Assembly (NCBI RefSeq): GCF_023283765.1 | Contig: NZ_JAKILG010000005.1 | Location: forward strand, 1 to 64,000 | Reading direction: 5' to 3' | DNA from: Shewanella profunda | GTDB taxonomy: Bacteria > Pseudomonadota > Gammaproteobacteria > Enterobacterales > Shewanellaceae | DNA: 64,000 nucleotides | Shown here: positions 1 to 9,187 of the stretch, piece after piece | Layout of the letters: each line of letters opens with the position of its first letter | Position numbering within the stretch: the first letter of the stretch is position 1 | Program-made: the position numbers and the translations under genes | Notes under the pieces: model-generated | The model's input: only the letters and a program-made list of their open reading frames with translations | Databases searched by the model: none | What the model was told of the DNA's origin: nothing

Positions 1-144
1 TCCGCTAAAAGCCAGTAAACCAACCAAAATAAGAAAGGCAGCATGGAATGGTGATTTTAGGAGCGAGATTTTCTTTGGTTAAGAGATTTAACAAAGCTTA
101 ATCCCGCCCTGATTGCGCAGGGGGATTTAACTCAGCCGATAAGT

Positions 145-1056
145 GTGAGCGGAAACGATGAGTTGACTCGTCTGGTTAATGCATTACAAATGATGCAGCG
201 TAATTTAAGGGAAGCGATTGTCCATATAGGCAGTTCTTCTAGTCAGCTTGCCTCTGCCGCCGAAGAACTCAATTCAGTCACTGAAGACTCATCCCGTGGT
301 TTGCAGCTACAAAACGATGAGATCCAACAGGCTGCCACTGCGATAACACAAATGAGTGCCGCCGTCGATGAGGTTGCACGTACTGCCCAACAAACCTCGG
401 ATGCATCAACGGAATCCGCTAAATTAGCCACAGAAGGTAAAAACCGAGTCGCCGATACAACGGCAGTGATTATAGAAATTAACGACGAGATGACCACAAG
501 CACGAATGTGATTAATCAGCTGGCCGATCAAGTTGTTTCTATTAGCAAGCTGTTGGATGTGATCCGCGCTGTATCTGAGCAAACTAACTTGTTAGCACTC
601 AATGCCGCAATTGAAGCGGCGCGAGCGGGTGAGGCTGGGCGTGGCTTTGCGGTTGTTGCAGATGAAGTGAGAAGTCTTGCCCATAGAACACAATTATCAG
701 CAGGAGAAATTGAGACTATGGTACGGCAAGTACAGCTTTCAGCCGATGCCGCAGTATCATCGATGGCGACTACAAGTGAAAAAACCAACCAAGCCCGTAT
801 CGTTGCCGCTGAGGCGAGTAAAGCGCTAGATCAAATTACGACTCGTATTGTTGCCATCAGTGACAGTAATCATGTGATCGCAAGTGCAGCAGAAGAACAA
901 TCAACAGTTGCAAGGGAAATTGATAATAATATTATGACCATTAGAGATTTAGCGGCTCAAACCGCTGCGGGTGCCCACCAAACAAGTTCTAGTTCTGCGG
1001 AGCTAACCCGTTTAGCGGTAGACTTAAATAGCCTAGTGGTTAAATTTAAAGTCTAG
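145..1056 (+). CDS. Methyl-accepting chemotaxis protein, N-terminally truncated
   Basis: The 303 residues are the cytoplasmic half of a chemoreceptor: the end of a HAMP domain followed by the long coiled-coil signalling domain. The conserved hairpin tip that contacts CheA and CheW is at about residues 144-182 ([18 protein letters not shown], then [12 protein letters not shown]). A full receptor would carry a periplasmic sensor and two membrane segments upstream. Here the same frame stays open back to 61 and still reads HAMP-like ([10 protein letters not shown]), but two in-frame stops at 52-54 and 58-60 precede it and no ATG follows them. The GTG at 145 is only the first start-like codon. I infer a remnant lacking its sensor, or a frameshifted gene whose start lies left of the window. 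Confidence 0.8.
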   Translation: MSGNDELTRLVNALQMMQRNLREAIVHIGSSSSQLASAAEELNSVTEDSSRGLQLQNDEIQQAATAITQMSAAVDEVARTAQQTSDASTESAKLATEGKNRVADTTAVIIEINDEMTTSTNVINQLADQVVSISKLLDVIRAVSEQTNLLALNAAIEAARAGEAGRGFAVVADEVRSLAHRTQLSAGEIETMVRQVQLSADAAVSSMATTSEKTNQARIVAAEASKALDQITTRIVAISDSNHVIASAAEEQSTVAREIDNNIMTIRDLAAQTAAGAHQTSSSSAELTRLAVDLNSLVVKFKV

Positions 1057-1070
1057 GTCTAGGTCTAGGT
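1051..1070 (+). repeat. Tandem hexamer gtctag, about 3.3 copies
   Basis: Three full copies of gtctag plus gt run directly across the chemoreceptor stop codon. Each unit encodes Val-stop in the gene's frame, so changes in copy number would not alter the protein. Confidence 0.85.
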
Positions 1071-1087
1071 TTGGGTTGTGAACTGCT

Positions 1088-1124
1088 AAAAAGCCGCTAT
1101 CTCCTTTGGTGAAGGCGGCTTTTT
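1088..1124. terminator. Bidirectional terminator between convergent genes
   Basis: Arms aaaaagccgc and gcggcttttt form a 10-bp stem with A and T tracts on either side, so it can serve both the chemoreceptor and the oppositely oriented GH127 gene. Confidence 0.85.
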
Positions 1125-1131
1125 ATTGTTA

Positions 1132-3495
1132 TTACAGTGGCTTATTGATAGGTTTTAGCAACCGCACTTCATACAATCCCCCTGCAATTGAGCCGGGTTT
1201 GGCGACAAACTTAAGGTTAAAAGCGGTATTGTGATCGCTTAGCATTTCAGTTGGAATAGGGTAGTCCTGAGTGTAAAAGTCTGCGCCTTTTTCACCGCTT
1301 AGTTTGACCCTTGCTAATAGTTTGCCATCGATTTGGATCTCAAACTCTCTGCCCGCATCCAAACCAAAGTAGGTGAGCCTTAAAATTGGCGCTGTTTCCC
1401 CCTTCGCATTCAATTGGTAACTAAACCAGTCATGGGCATGGCGCCAATGGCGGGTGCCATTGAGTCCAGCTTCACTCTTCGATGCCTTAAAGAAATGATC
1501 CGCTTCGGGTTGCTGCTCTCCCGGTAACACTAAATCGAGTGTCTGCGCGGCAATCCTAGCTTCTTGCTGAGATTTAAGGCTTAGCTGCTGCTGTTTCTGT
1601 TGCCACTCATTGGGCGCACTTTGACCGAAATAAACCGTATAGCGGCTGTCGTGGATACGAAAGAAGGGAATAAGCTCCAAGGGTTTAGCCTGATTTATCC
1701 GCGCTTTGCCAGTGGAGAACTTAAGCTCACTGAAAGGCAAGCGAGTGATATTCTGTAAAAATGCCGTGCCATCGCTGATAAAAATAGGCGCTTGGTCCGG
1801 CTCGCACATGGGCCCCTTGGCAATGTGGCCCATTCGGCTACTATCACCAATAAAGTTTAAGGTTTCTTGCGCAATCGGATGGGTTTTAGCTGCAAGCACA
1901 ATCGGGCCGTAGAGCACTGAGTAATAGGCTGTTTTATCGGGGATTTGTTCCAGTGTTACTACCATTGGTATGGTAATAATGACTTTATCTCCCCTATGCC
2001 ATTGTCGCTTAAGCTTGATATATTGTCCGGCCTTCGCCTTAATTTTCTGAATTTCCCCATTGATACTCACCGTTAAGCCCTCATCTTTAACCCAACTTGG
2101 ATATCGCAGATTAAGGCTAAAATTTGCGTCTTTATTTAAGGTGATTTCCGAGGTGTTTGTATCTGGGAATAAGGTTTTTTGGGAGAGGGTGATGCCCTTA
2201 GCCTGCCAATTTACCGTCGAATCGATAAATAGGTTCACATAAAAATCATGGTCATCACTGGCGTAGATAAGCTCGCCGTATTTGGCATGATTCTCAATGC
2301 CAGAACCAACGCAGCACCACATGCTTTGCTGGGCTGAGGAATACATGCGGTAGTGATCGGGTCGCATAGGGGTAAAGTAGACTAAGCCGCCGTGTTCTGG
2401 ATGTTGTGATGACAAAATATGGTTATAGAGCGCACGTTCGTAATAATCGATATAACTTAAATCGGCTTTATTTTCATAGAGAAGTTTAGATAACTTAAGC
2501 ATATTGTAAGTGTTGCAGGTTTCAGGCCCTTCGGCCGACTCAAGCATGCTGCTGAAATCAGTACTGGGATGAAAATGTTCCCGTACGCTGTTCCCACCAA
2601 TAGACACTGTGCGTTGATGTACGACTTGCTGCCAAAAATAATCGGCACTCGCTAACCAAACTTTGTTATGGCTTAGCTCTGCAATACGACCAATACCGAC
2701 AATCTTAGGGATTTGAGTATTAGCATGTAAGCCAGTGAGTTTATCTTCTTGATTGAGGAGTGGTTGGAGTAACGATTGATCCGTATAGCGTTTAGCCAGG
2801 GCTAAGTATTTATTTTCCCTTGTAATGGCGTAAACATCGGCTAAGGTTTCGTTTAACCCTCCATATTCGGTGCGCAGCATCAGTTGCAGTTGTTCATCGT
2901 TGAGCTGATGACTTAAGTTCAGCATCCAATCGGCAAATTGTATTAACATTTTCTTGGCGGTGGGGTTATTGGTGTAGAGATAAGTATCCCTTAATCCCGC
3001 AAATACTTTATGGACGTTATACCAAGGCACCCAAGCTTGGTTGAGGGTAAATAAATCTGCCTCTATTTGGCCTTGCTCGATTTGCTGCCATAATTTAGCG
3101 CTATTGGGTACACCGCCAAGATAACCATTACCATGGGCTTGCTGGCATTTTTCAAGTTCAGCCACCATATAATTGAGTCGCTCCAACACGGCTTTATCGC
3201 CGGTTGCCGCATACATAAGCGCAAGTGCAGAAAGATAATGCCCACCGATATGCCCATCTAAACCTGTATCTTCCCAATTTGGATAGTTTTCAGCCGTGGT
3301 GGTAATACCAGCATCTTTACGATAGGGCGCTAATAGGCGCTCTGGATCCATCGACATGATGTAATCTAGATCCGTTTGTTGTGCCTGTAGAAAAGGCCCT
3401 GCAGTTATCCGCACATCGTTTAGGGGAATTGCCGAGGGTGATGCAATTGCAATGGGCGTAAACAGCAAACAACTCACCAATAATGCAGATTTCAT
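1132..3495 (-). CDS. Secreted GH127-family (DUF1680) beta-L-arabinofuranosidase
   Basis: The 787-residue protein starts with a Sec signal peptide (hydrophobic residues 4-19, likely cleaved near A18 or A22). It matches the GH127/DUF1680 family, whose studied members release beta-linked L-arabinofuranose using a cysteine nucleophile at a zinc site. The zinc/catalytic residues are visible: E325 and C327 in GPETCNTYN, and C394-C395 in WCCVGSGIENH. The start is supported by AAGGGA eight bases upstream. It is the last gene of a minus-strand group with a GH43 enzyme and a sugar symporter, but a terminator-like hairpin lies between it and the GH43. A periplasmic location is inferred. The exact substrate (plant glycoprotein arabinan or another furanoside) cannot be read from sequence. 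Confidence 0.85.
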   Translation of the reverse strand: MKSALLVSCLLFTPIAIASPSAIPLNDVRITAGPFLQAQQTDLDYIMSMDPERLLAPYRKDAGITTTAENYPNWEDTGLDGHIGGHYLSALALMYAATGDKAVLERLNYMVAELEKCQQAHGNGYLGGVPNSAKLWQQIEQGQIEADLFTLNQAWVPWYNVHKVFAGLRDTYLYTNNPTAKKMLIQFADWMLNLSHQLNDEQLQLMLRTEYGGLNETLADVYAITRENKYLALAKRYTDQSLLQPLLNQEDKLTGLHANTQIPKIVGIGRIAELSHNKVWLASADYFWQQVVHQRTVSIGGNSVREHFHPSTDFSSMLESAEGPETCNTYNMLKLSKLLYENKADLSYIDYYERALYNHILSSQHPEHGGLVYFTPMRPDHYRMYSSAQQSMWCCVGSGIENHAKYGELIYASDDHDFYVNLFIDSTVNWQAKGITLSQKTLFPDTNTSEITLNKDANFSLNLRYPSWVKDEGLTVSINGEIQKIKAKAGQYIKLKRQWHRGDKVIITIPMVVTLEQIPDKTAYYSVLYGPIVLAAKTHPIAQETLNFIGDSSRMGHIAKGPMCEPDQAPIFISDGTAFLQNITRLPFSELKFSTGKARINQAKPLELIPFFRIHDSRYTVYFGQSAPNEWQQKQQQLSLKSQQEARIAAQTLDLVLPGEQQPEADHFFKASKSEAGLNGTRHWRHAHDWFSYQLNAKGETAPILRLTYFGLDAGREFEIQIDGKLLARVKLSGEKGADFYTQDYPIPTEMLSDHNTAFNLKFVAKPGSIAGGLYEVRLLKPINKPL

Positions 3496-3570
3496 TTCAG
3501 ATCCCTTCGAGATAAATGCTTAAGGTTTTCTTCTTGAACACTTGATGCATAAAAACCGATGTGGCAAATA

Positions 3571-3594
3571 AAAAAGCCCCTAATGCAGGGGCTA
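3571..3594 (-). terminator. Intra-operon terminator or attenuator
   Basis: The 6-bp stem agcccc/ggggct (3575-3593) is followed on the minus strand by a T run. It lies between the GH43 and GH127 genes of the same group and could reduce read-through into GH127. Confidence 0.7.
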
Positions 3595-3609
3595 AAAATC
3601 ACAGTTAAC

Positions 3610-4557
3610 TTACTCTTGGACAGATGGCTTACCAAATACCGGCATACCTGATGCATCCCAGCGAAGCGCCTTGACATAGGTGTGACGGTTTGGATCCCAT
3701 AATGGGTCGCCTTCAATTTCGGTATAAGTACGTGCGTGATACACCAACAAAACCGTTTCACCATCTTCTGCAAGGGTAAAACTATTGTGTCCTGCACCAT
3801 AAACACCATGCTCATAGCAACTTTCCATCACAGGGTTTGATGATTTATGCCATTGACTTGCATCGAGTAAATCAGCATTTTCATCAATATGTAGTAAACC
3901 CATGCAATAATTTTCATCGGTCGCGCTGGCTGAATAAGTGATAAAGATTTTACCGTTGCGTTTTAGTACCGATGGGCCTTCATTCACCCAAAACCCTTTA
4001 ATTTCCCATGGGTACTCAGGTTTTGTCAGCATCACGGGGGCTGAGCTTATCTTGTCAGGTGTATCCATCTTCGCGATATAAAGATTACTGTTCCCTTGAA
4101 TATCAGGGGCTTTTTGCGCCCAAACATAATACAGCTGCCCGTTGTGCTCGAATGTTGTCGCATCGAGACAGAAGGTGTCTATGCCAGTATCGAGCTGGCC
4201 AAGGAACTGCCATTCGCCCGTTAGTGGGTTTGCATCATAGCAGCGCAATACATACATACGGTGTTGAAATAGCGCATCTTTAATTTCGCGACTTGGGGCT
4301 ATGGCGACGTACAGATACCAAGCCCCTTGGTTAAAGTGGAGTTCTGGCGCCCACACTAGATCGGAATAGGGGCCCGTATCGGGTTTATGCCACACATCCA
4401 CAGGGACAGCATCGGCAAGACCTGCAATGGTGGAGGCTCTGCGTAACTCAATACGGTCGTACTGAGGTACAGATGCGGTGAAATAATAAAAACCATCCGT
4501 ATGCTTATAAATAAACGGATCAGCACGTTGTTCGATTAAAGGGGTAAGCTTTAACAT
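3610..4557 (-). CDS. Cytoplasmic GH43 arabinosidase (exo-type)
   Basis: The 315-residue protein has no signal peptide and is a five-bladed-propeller GH43 enzyme. N-terminal RADPFIYKHTDGFYY carries the catalytic-base Asp, WAPELHF the middle motif, and WVNEGPSVLKRNGK the probable acid Glu; GAGHNSF is near the C terminus. The ATG at 4557 is chosen because TTTGGAG lies seven bases upstream and the protein then begins MLKLTPLIEQRADPF. A longer in-frame version would overlap the symporter gene and add non-family sequence. It follows the symporter by 28 bases. It is clearly a paralogue of the N-terminal half of the secreted enzyme at 7289 (both have the TIAGLADA segment). It probably hydrolyses imported arabino-oligosaccharides in the cytoplasm. 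Confidence 0.85.
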   Translation of the reverse strand: MLKLTPLIEQRADPFIYKHTDGFYYFTASVPQYDRIELRRASTIAGLADAVPVDVWHKPDTGPYSDLVWAPELHFNQGAWYLYVAIAPSREIKDALFQHRMYVLRCYDANPLTGEWQFLGQLDTGIDTFCLDATTFEHNGQLYYVWAQKAPDIQGNSNLYIAKMDTPDKISSAPVMLTKPEYPWEIKGFWVNEGPSVLKRNGKIFITYSASATDENYCMGLLHIDENADLLDASQWHKSSNPVMESCYEHGVYGAGHNSFTLAEDGETVLLVYHARTYTEIEGDPLWDPNRHTYVKALRWDASGMPVFGKPSVQE

Positions 4558-4585
4558 TTGTGACTCCAAAAACGTAATCAAAAAA

Positions 4586-6001
4586 CTAAATGGATACTTG
4601 GGTTTGAGCGCTATCCTTGTGGGCAGTACGCTGTGTATCTGGCGCGTCTTCCCCATCAATAATTTCCATATCTGGCAGTGACTGCTTGATTTCCTCATAG
4701 ACACGGTCAGATATCTTGTATTTGAACATCAATAAGCCCATCAAGGCATGGAAGGCACCGGGGATGACGGTTAACATCAGTGAAATGCCCATCAACGTCG
4801 TGGGACTCTGTTCTTGTCCAGGCAGATAGTTAAAGTAAGTCAATAGCATACCGACCACAAACCCTGCTGCGCCCATACCCGCTTTTTGCGCAAATGAGAT
4901 CCCGCCAAACGCAAGCCCAGATACCCTATGGCCCGTTTTGACTGTGCCGTAATCGACCGATTCTGAAATCACCGACCAGAAAATGGGTGCATGCAAATCC
5001 ACCACAAAGGAAATCGCGAAATAGAGCACAAAGGCTAAGACTATGTCTCCAGGTTGCACCGCAAAAAACATCACCACGCTCAAAACCCCTACAGCAATTT
5101 GGCTGTAACGGAATAATTTGAGTTTACAAAAGCGCTTAGTGATCCAAGTTGACGCAACCATCGCAAGGATTGCCGCGCCCACCCCTGTCGATAAAAAGGC
5201 TGAAAGCATCTTGGCGTCCCCGCCAAGGTAGTAGGTGGCGTAATAGGCGGCAACCGAACCGCGGATCACATAGCCAATTGTGCCAATCACACAAATAGCG
5301 GTCAGAATTAGCCACTGATCATTTTTCAACAATAGACGTACTTGCATGGCGATAGGTTTAGTTTCAACCTTGTAGGCTACGCGCTCTTTTGTGGTAAAAA
5401 AACAGAACAAAAACAGTAGGGTTGCCATTAACGCCATCACCCCCATGGCCTTTTGATAGCCTGCGGCAATGTCATCGCCGCCCCAAGAGGAAGCTAACAT
5501 AGGCACGATAATAGTGACTAAAAAGGCGGCAATTTTGGCGAAGAATAACCGATAACCGTTAGCGGATAAGCGCTCCTTTGGGTTATCCGTCAGTACGCTA
5601 ATAATGGAAATATAGGGAATAGTGACTGTGGTAAAAATGATGGTTACTAGAATATAAGTCGAATAAGCCCAAATGAGTTTGGCGTTATAATCCCAATCCG
5701 GTGTACTGAAGGTTAAAAACACCGAGAGCCCGAAGGGGATCGCCATAAATAAGAAGTAGGGACGGTAGCGGCCCCAGCGTGTGGTGACTTTATCATTAAT
5801 GATGCCCATTAAGGGGTCAGTGATGGCATCAATTAATCGCACTAGTAGGAATAAAATCCCCACATCGGCGGGCTTTAAGCCAAAAATATCCGTATAAAAG
5901 AAGGTAATAATTAACATCATTGAAGATATCACTACGTTAACGGCCATATCCCCTGAGCCGTAACCGATCTTTTCAATGACCGACATTTTATGAGAACTCA
6001 T
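4586..6001 (-). CDS. GPH-family sugar:cation symporter
   Basis: The 471 residues carry about twelve membrane segments and the hallmarks of the glycoside-pentoside-hexuronide (MelB/XynP-like) family: RLIDAITDPLMGIINDK followed by RWGRYRPYF around residues 53-84. Such carriers import sugars or short glycosides by cation symport across the inner membrane. AAGGAT lies seven bases before the ATG. It is first in a minus-strand group with GH43 and GH127, and its promoter region is shared with the divergent endo-arabinanase. Arabinose or arabino-oligosaccharides are the inferred substrates, from context only. Confidence 0.85.
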   Translation of the reverse strand: MSSHKMSVIEKIGYGSGDMAVNVVISSMMLIITFFYTDIFGLKPADVGILFLLVRLIDAITDPLMGIINDKVTTRWGRYRPYFLFMAIPFGLSVFLTFSTPDWDYNAKLIWAYSTYILVTIIFTTVTIPYISIISVLTDNPKERLSANGYRLFFAKIAAFLVTIIVPMLASSWGGDDIAAGYQKAMGVMALMATLLFLFCFFTTKERVAYKVETKPIAMQVRLLLKNDQWLILTAICVIGTIGYVIRGSVAAYYATYYLGGDAKMLSAFLSTGVGAAILAMVASTWITKRFCKLKLFRYSQIAVGVLSVVMFFAVQPGDIVLAFVLYFAISFVVDLHAPIFWSVISESVDYGTVKTGHRVSGLAFGGISFAQKAGMGAAGFVVGMLLTYFNYLPGQEQSPTTLMGISLMLTVIPGAFHALMGLLMFKYKISDRVYEEIKQSLPDMEIIDGEDAPDTQRTAHKDSAQTQVSI

Positions 6002-6209
6002 CAGAAATCCTTATTATATTTTTTATAAACAGTGAGTTAATGTGTCAGCAATGCATACTATTGCATCCCCGATGTTAACACATTTTCTTGCTGTTAATTT
6101 TCCGCAGTTGATTGTTACTTATTTGTCTTGATAGTATGATAACCTTAATCATCATACAATAGCATAATAACTATTTTATTAGAATGGGATCTCGTTTCAT
6201 TAAGGAGAA
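6002..6209. promoter_or_regulatory. Divergent control region of the arabinan enzymes
   Basis: The 208 bases separate the symporter and endo-arabinanase starts. An inverted repeat, tagtatgat at 6132-6140 and atcatacaa at 6151-6159, has 9-bp arms with one mismatch and a 10-bp spacer. A third related half-site (minus strand, tagtatgc) lies at 6053-6060 within another small inverted repeat, gcaat/attgc (6048-6064). Similar GTATGA units recur ahead of the TonB receptor gene, so a shared repressor or activator operator is plausible. The regulator is not in the window. Confidence 0.5.
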
Positions 6210-6212
6210 ATG

Positions 6213-7286
6213 ATGCCACGTATTTCTATTACCGCTAAAAAGCACCTTAAGCGACATATGAGTAAGCTCCATTGTGCCTTGTTAATCGGGCTTATGGGTA
6301 CGATTGGCAGCGTAAGCGCAAAACAGGTCAGTATTCATGATCCTGTTATGGCTAAAGAAGCTGGCAATTATTATCTTTTCAGCACTGGACCTGGCATCAC
6401 CTATTATGCTTCAACGGACAAAGTGCATTGGACGCTGGCCGGACGGGTATTTGATACTGAGCCCACATGGGCGCGCAGTGTGGCTCCTAGTTTTGATGGC
6501 CATCTATGGGCACCAGATATTATTGAGCACGATGGTTATTTTTATCTTTATTACTCTATTTCCGCTTTTGGCAAAAACACTTCCGCGATCGGCGTAACCG
6601 TCAACAAGACCTTAGATAAAAACTCAAAAGATTATCAGTGGGTCGATAAGGGAATGGTACTTGAGTCTATTCCCCACCGAGATGCATGGAATGCGATTGA
6701 CCCTAATATCATCGTTGATGAAAAGGGCACGCCTTGGATGAGTTTTGGTTCATTCTGGCAAGGGCTAAAGCTGGTTAAACTCAATCAAGATTTTGTCTCT
6801 CTTGCTAAACCAGAAGAGTGGCACACCTTGGCAAAACTTGAGCGTCCGGCCTTGCTAAATGACACCGAACCCGGCCCCGCACAGATCGAAGCGCCGTTTA
6901 TCTATAAAAAAGATGATTATTACTATCTATTTGTTTCCTACGGCCTTTGCTGTCGTGCTGACGACAGTACCTATCATTTAGCCATGGGGCGTTCCACCTC
7001 TGTCACTGGCCCTTATTTAGATAAAGAGGGCAAAGATATGGCACAGGGCGGCGGTTCAGTGTTGCTTCATGGCACTAAGGCTTGGCCGGGTCTTGGGCAC
7101 AATAGCGTTTATCAGTTTGATGGCAAAGACTATTTGGTTTTCCACGCCTATGAATCTGCAGATAAGGGTCTACAGAAGCTCAAAATGGCTGAATTAACAT
7201 GGAATAACCAAGGTTGGCCGACCGTCGACCCAAATGCGCTGACTCAATATAAAAGTGTATTAGTTGACCCAATAGGTAATAAATAA
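6213..7286 (+). CDS. Secreted GH43 endo-1,5-alpha-L-arabinanase
   Basis: This is an arabinanase-type GH43 of 357 residues. Counting from the ATG at 6210, the base is D44 (IHDPVM), the pKa modulator D164 (NAIDPN), the acid E227 (QIEAPF), and a conserved His lies in GHNSVY. A long basic n-region precedes a hydrophobic core and a likely cleavage after VSA (about residue 37), so it is exported. Two ATGs abut at 6210 and 6213. GGAG at 6204-6207 gives a better 5-base spacing to the second. The stop is followed after two bases by the next gene, so the two enzymes are co-translated. It should cut the alpha-1,5 backbone of arabinan in the periplasm or outside the cell. Confidence 0.88.
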   Translation: MPRISITAKKHLKRHMSKLHCALLIGLMGTIGSVSAKQVSIHDPVMAKEAGNYYLFSTGPGITYYASTDKVHWTLAGRVFDTEPTWARSVAPSFDGHLWAPDIIEHDGYFYLYYSISAFGKNTSAIGVTVNKTLDKNSKDYQWVDKGMVLESIPHRDAWNAIDPNIIVDEKGTPWMSFGSFWQGLKLVKLNQDFVSLAKPEEWHTLAKLERPALLNDTEPGPAQIEAPFIYKKDDYYYLFVSYGLCCRADDSTYHLAMGRSTSVTGPYLDKEGKDMAQGGGSVLLHGTKAWPGLGHNSVYQFDGKDYLVFHAYESADKGLQKLKMAELTWNNQGWPTVDPNALTQYKSVLVDPIGNK

Positions 7287-7288
7287 CT

Positions 7289-9175
7289 ATGACTCATTCT
7301 CTGACAAAATTGATGGCCGCGATGGCGCTCACATTCGGCTTTGGCGCTGGTCTGGTTCAAGCATCGCCAATGCTTGCTGATAATCGTATTACCAGCGAAA
7401 CCTTCGCCAACCCATTGTTTCGTAATGGCGCCGATCCATGGCTAGAGTATTTCAACGGTAACTATTACCTAACGACAACCACTTGGACCTCCGAGCTAGT
7501 GATGCGTAAATCGCCCACCATAGCTGGGCTTGCCGATGCACCTGCGCATAATATTTGGACCGGTGATGATAAATCCCGTTGCTGCAATTTTTGGGCATTT
7601 GAATTCCACCCCATGCAAACCGCAGAAGGCTTGCGTTGGTATGTGATTTATACCTCGGGTGTCACAGAAAATTTTGATGGTCAACGCAACCATATCCTCG
7701 AGAGTGAGGGCAGCGATCCTATGGGGCCCTATAAGTTCAAGGGCACTCCCATGCCGGATCATTGGAATATCGATGGCAGTTACTTAGAGCACAAGGGGCA
7801 GTTGTACTTTTTGTGGTCCGAATGGCACGGTAAAGATCAAGTTAACCTCATCGCTAAAATGACCAATCCTTGGACGGTAACGGGCGATCATAAAGTGATC
7901 ACTCAGCCCATTTATGACTGGGAAAAGTCAGGCTTAAATGTCAATGAAGGGCCTGAGATCATTCAGCGTGATGGACGCACTTTCCTCGTCCATTCGGCCA
8001 GTTTTTGTAATACAGAGGATTATTCTCTCGGTGTTGTTGAGCTAACAGGGGATGATCCTATGGATCCTGCGGCTTGGACAAAATTCGACAAACCCTTCTT
8101 CAGTAAAGCCAATGGCGTATATGGCCCAGGTCATCATGGATTTTTTACCTCCCCCGATGGCAGCGAAGATTGGTTAGTCTACCATGGCAATTCATCGCCA
8201 ACAGATGGTTGCAGTGGCACCCGCGCCGCCAGAGCACAACCTTTTAAGTGGGATGATAACGGCTTACCACAGTTTGGTGAGCCATTAGCCGACAAGCAAC
8301 AGTTGCCCGTTCCAAGCGGCGAGTTTGGGCCATTAAAAGCCCAAGTCGAAGGGGTGAAATACCGCATCATCAACCGTGATATCAATCAATGTGTAGTCAC
8401 GAATGCGAAGGGAGAGGTAAGCGTTGGTCATTGTGATGATAAGGCCAGTTCTTGGGTTATCGATCCTGCTAACGATGGTTTATATCGGTTTGCTAATGTG
8501 GCCGAAGGTACCTTTTTAACGCAAGCTGATTGCCAAGATGAAAAGGCCTCGGGCGTGAATGCCGCGCCTTGGGTTGCGTCCCGTTGCCAGCGTTGGTCGG
8601 TTGATGCGAGTCGTGATGGCTGGTTCCGCTTTGCCAACGACAGTTCAATCAAAAACCTGCAAGCGGCCAATTGCAGCAGCAAAAAGGGCGCGGTTGTGGT
8701 TGCCGGTGAAAATCGTGTCAGCGAGTGTACCGACTGGCGTATCGAACCCGTATCCCATTTCGCGATTGTAAATGCCCACAGTGGCCGCGTGGTCTCGGCG
8801 CAGCAATGTGACGCAAAGGCGAATGCCAATGTCGCCCAATATGAATACACAGGTAACGCCTGCCAGCAATGGCACGCGACATCCACCAGTGAAGGCTATT
8901 ACCGCCTGCAGTCAAATCAATTAACGGCGAATAAACAAGCTCAGTGCTTAGTCAGTGTTGAGGGCAATTTACAACTTGGCGCCTGTGATAAAGATGACAG
9001 CGAATGGCGTACTGAGTTTATGCCAAATGGTTCACTCCGAGTGGTATCGCGCAAGGGCGGTTCGTCGATGAAAGTCGCGGGCGAGTCCTATGCCAATGGC
9101 GACAATATTGTTGAGGATGTGTGGAAGAATACCATTTCGCAGCAGTTCTATTTCAGGGAGATGAAAACCAAATAG
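7289..9175 (+). CDS. Secreted GH43 arabinofuranosidase with C-terminal ricin-like repeats
   Basis: The 628 residues begin with a Sec signal peptide (cleavage near VQA-SP, residue 25). Residues about 35-345 are a GH43 propeller (NGADPWLEY, NVNEGPEIIQRDGR, GVYGPGHHGF) resembling exo-1,5-alpha-L-arabinofuranosidases and the cytoplasmic paralogue at 3610. Residues about 355-628 contain repeated QW-type beta-trefoil units (CQRWSVD, CTDWRIE, CQQWHAT) with paired cysteines, as in CBM13/ricin-B domains, which would bind carbohydrate. It starts two bases after the endo-arabinanase stop, so the pair probably works in sequence: endo-cleavage, then removal of terminal arabinose. The exo specificity is inferred. 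Confidence 0.85.
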   Translation: MTHSLTKLMAAMALTFGFGAGLVQASPMLADNRITSETFANPLFRNGADPWLEYFNGNYYLTTTTWTSELVMRKSPTIAGLADAPAHNIWTGDDKSRCCNFWAFEFHPMQTAEGLRWYVIYTSGVTENFDGQRNHILESEGSDPMGPYKFKGTPMPDHWNIDGSYLEHKGQLYFLWSEWHGKDQVNLIAKMTNPWTVTGDHKVITQPIYDWEKSGLNVNEGPEIIQRDGRTFLVHSASFCNTEDYSLGVVELTGDDPMDPAAWTKFDKPFFSKANGVYGPGHHGFFTSPDGSEDWLVYHGNSSPTDGCSGTRAARAQPFKWDDNGLPQFGEPLADKQQLPVPSGEFGPLKAQVEGVKYRIINRDINQCVVTNAKGEVSVGHCDDKASSWVIDPANDGLYRFANVAEGTFLTQADCQDEKASGVNAAPWVASRCQRWSVDASRDGWFRFANDSSIKNLQAANCSSKKGAVVVAGENRVSECTDWRIEPVSHFAIVNAHSGRVVSAQQCDAKANANVAQYEYTGNACQQWHATSTSEGYYRLQSNQLTANKQAQCLVSVEGNLQLGACDKDDSEWRTEFMPNGSLRVVSRKGGSSMKVAGESYANGDNIVEDVWKNTISQQFYFREMKTK

Positions 9176-9187
9176 CCCAAGCTATTT

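Noticed and set aside
1..80. Short membrane-like frames on the minus strand at the left edge
   Set aside because: Hydrophobic translations exist in two frames, but one lacks a start codon and the other lacks a ribosome-binding site; both run off the window and cannot be judged.
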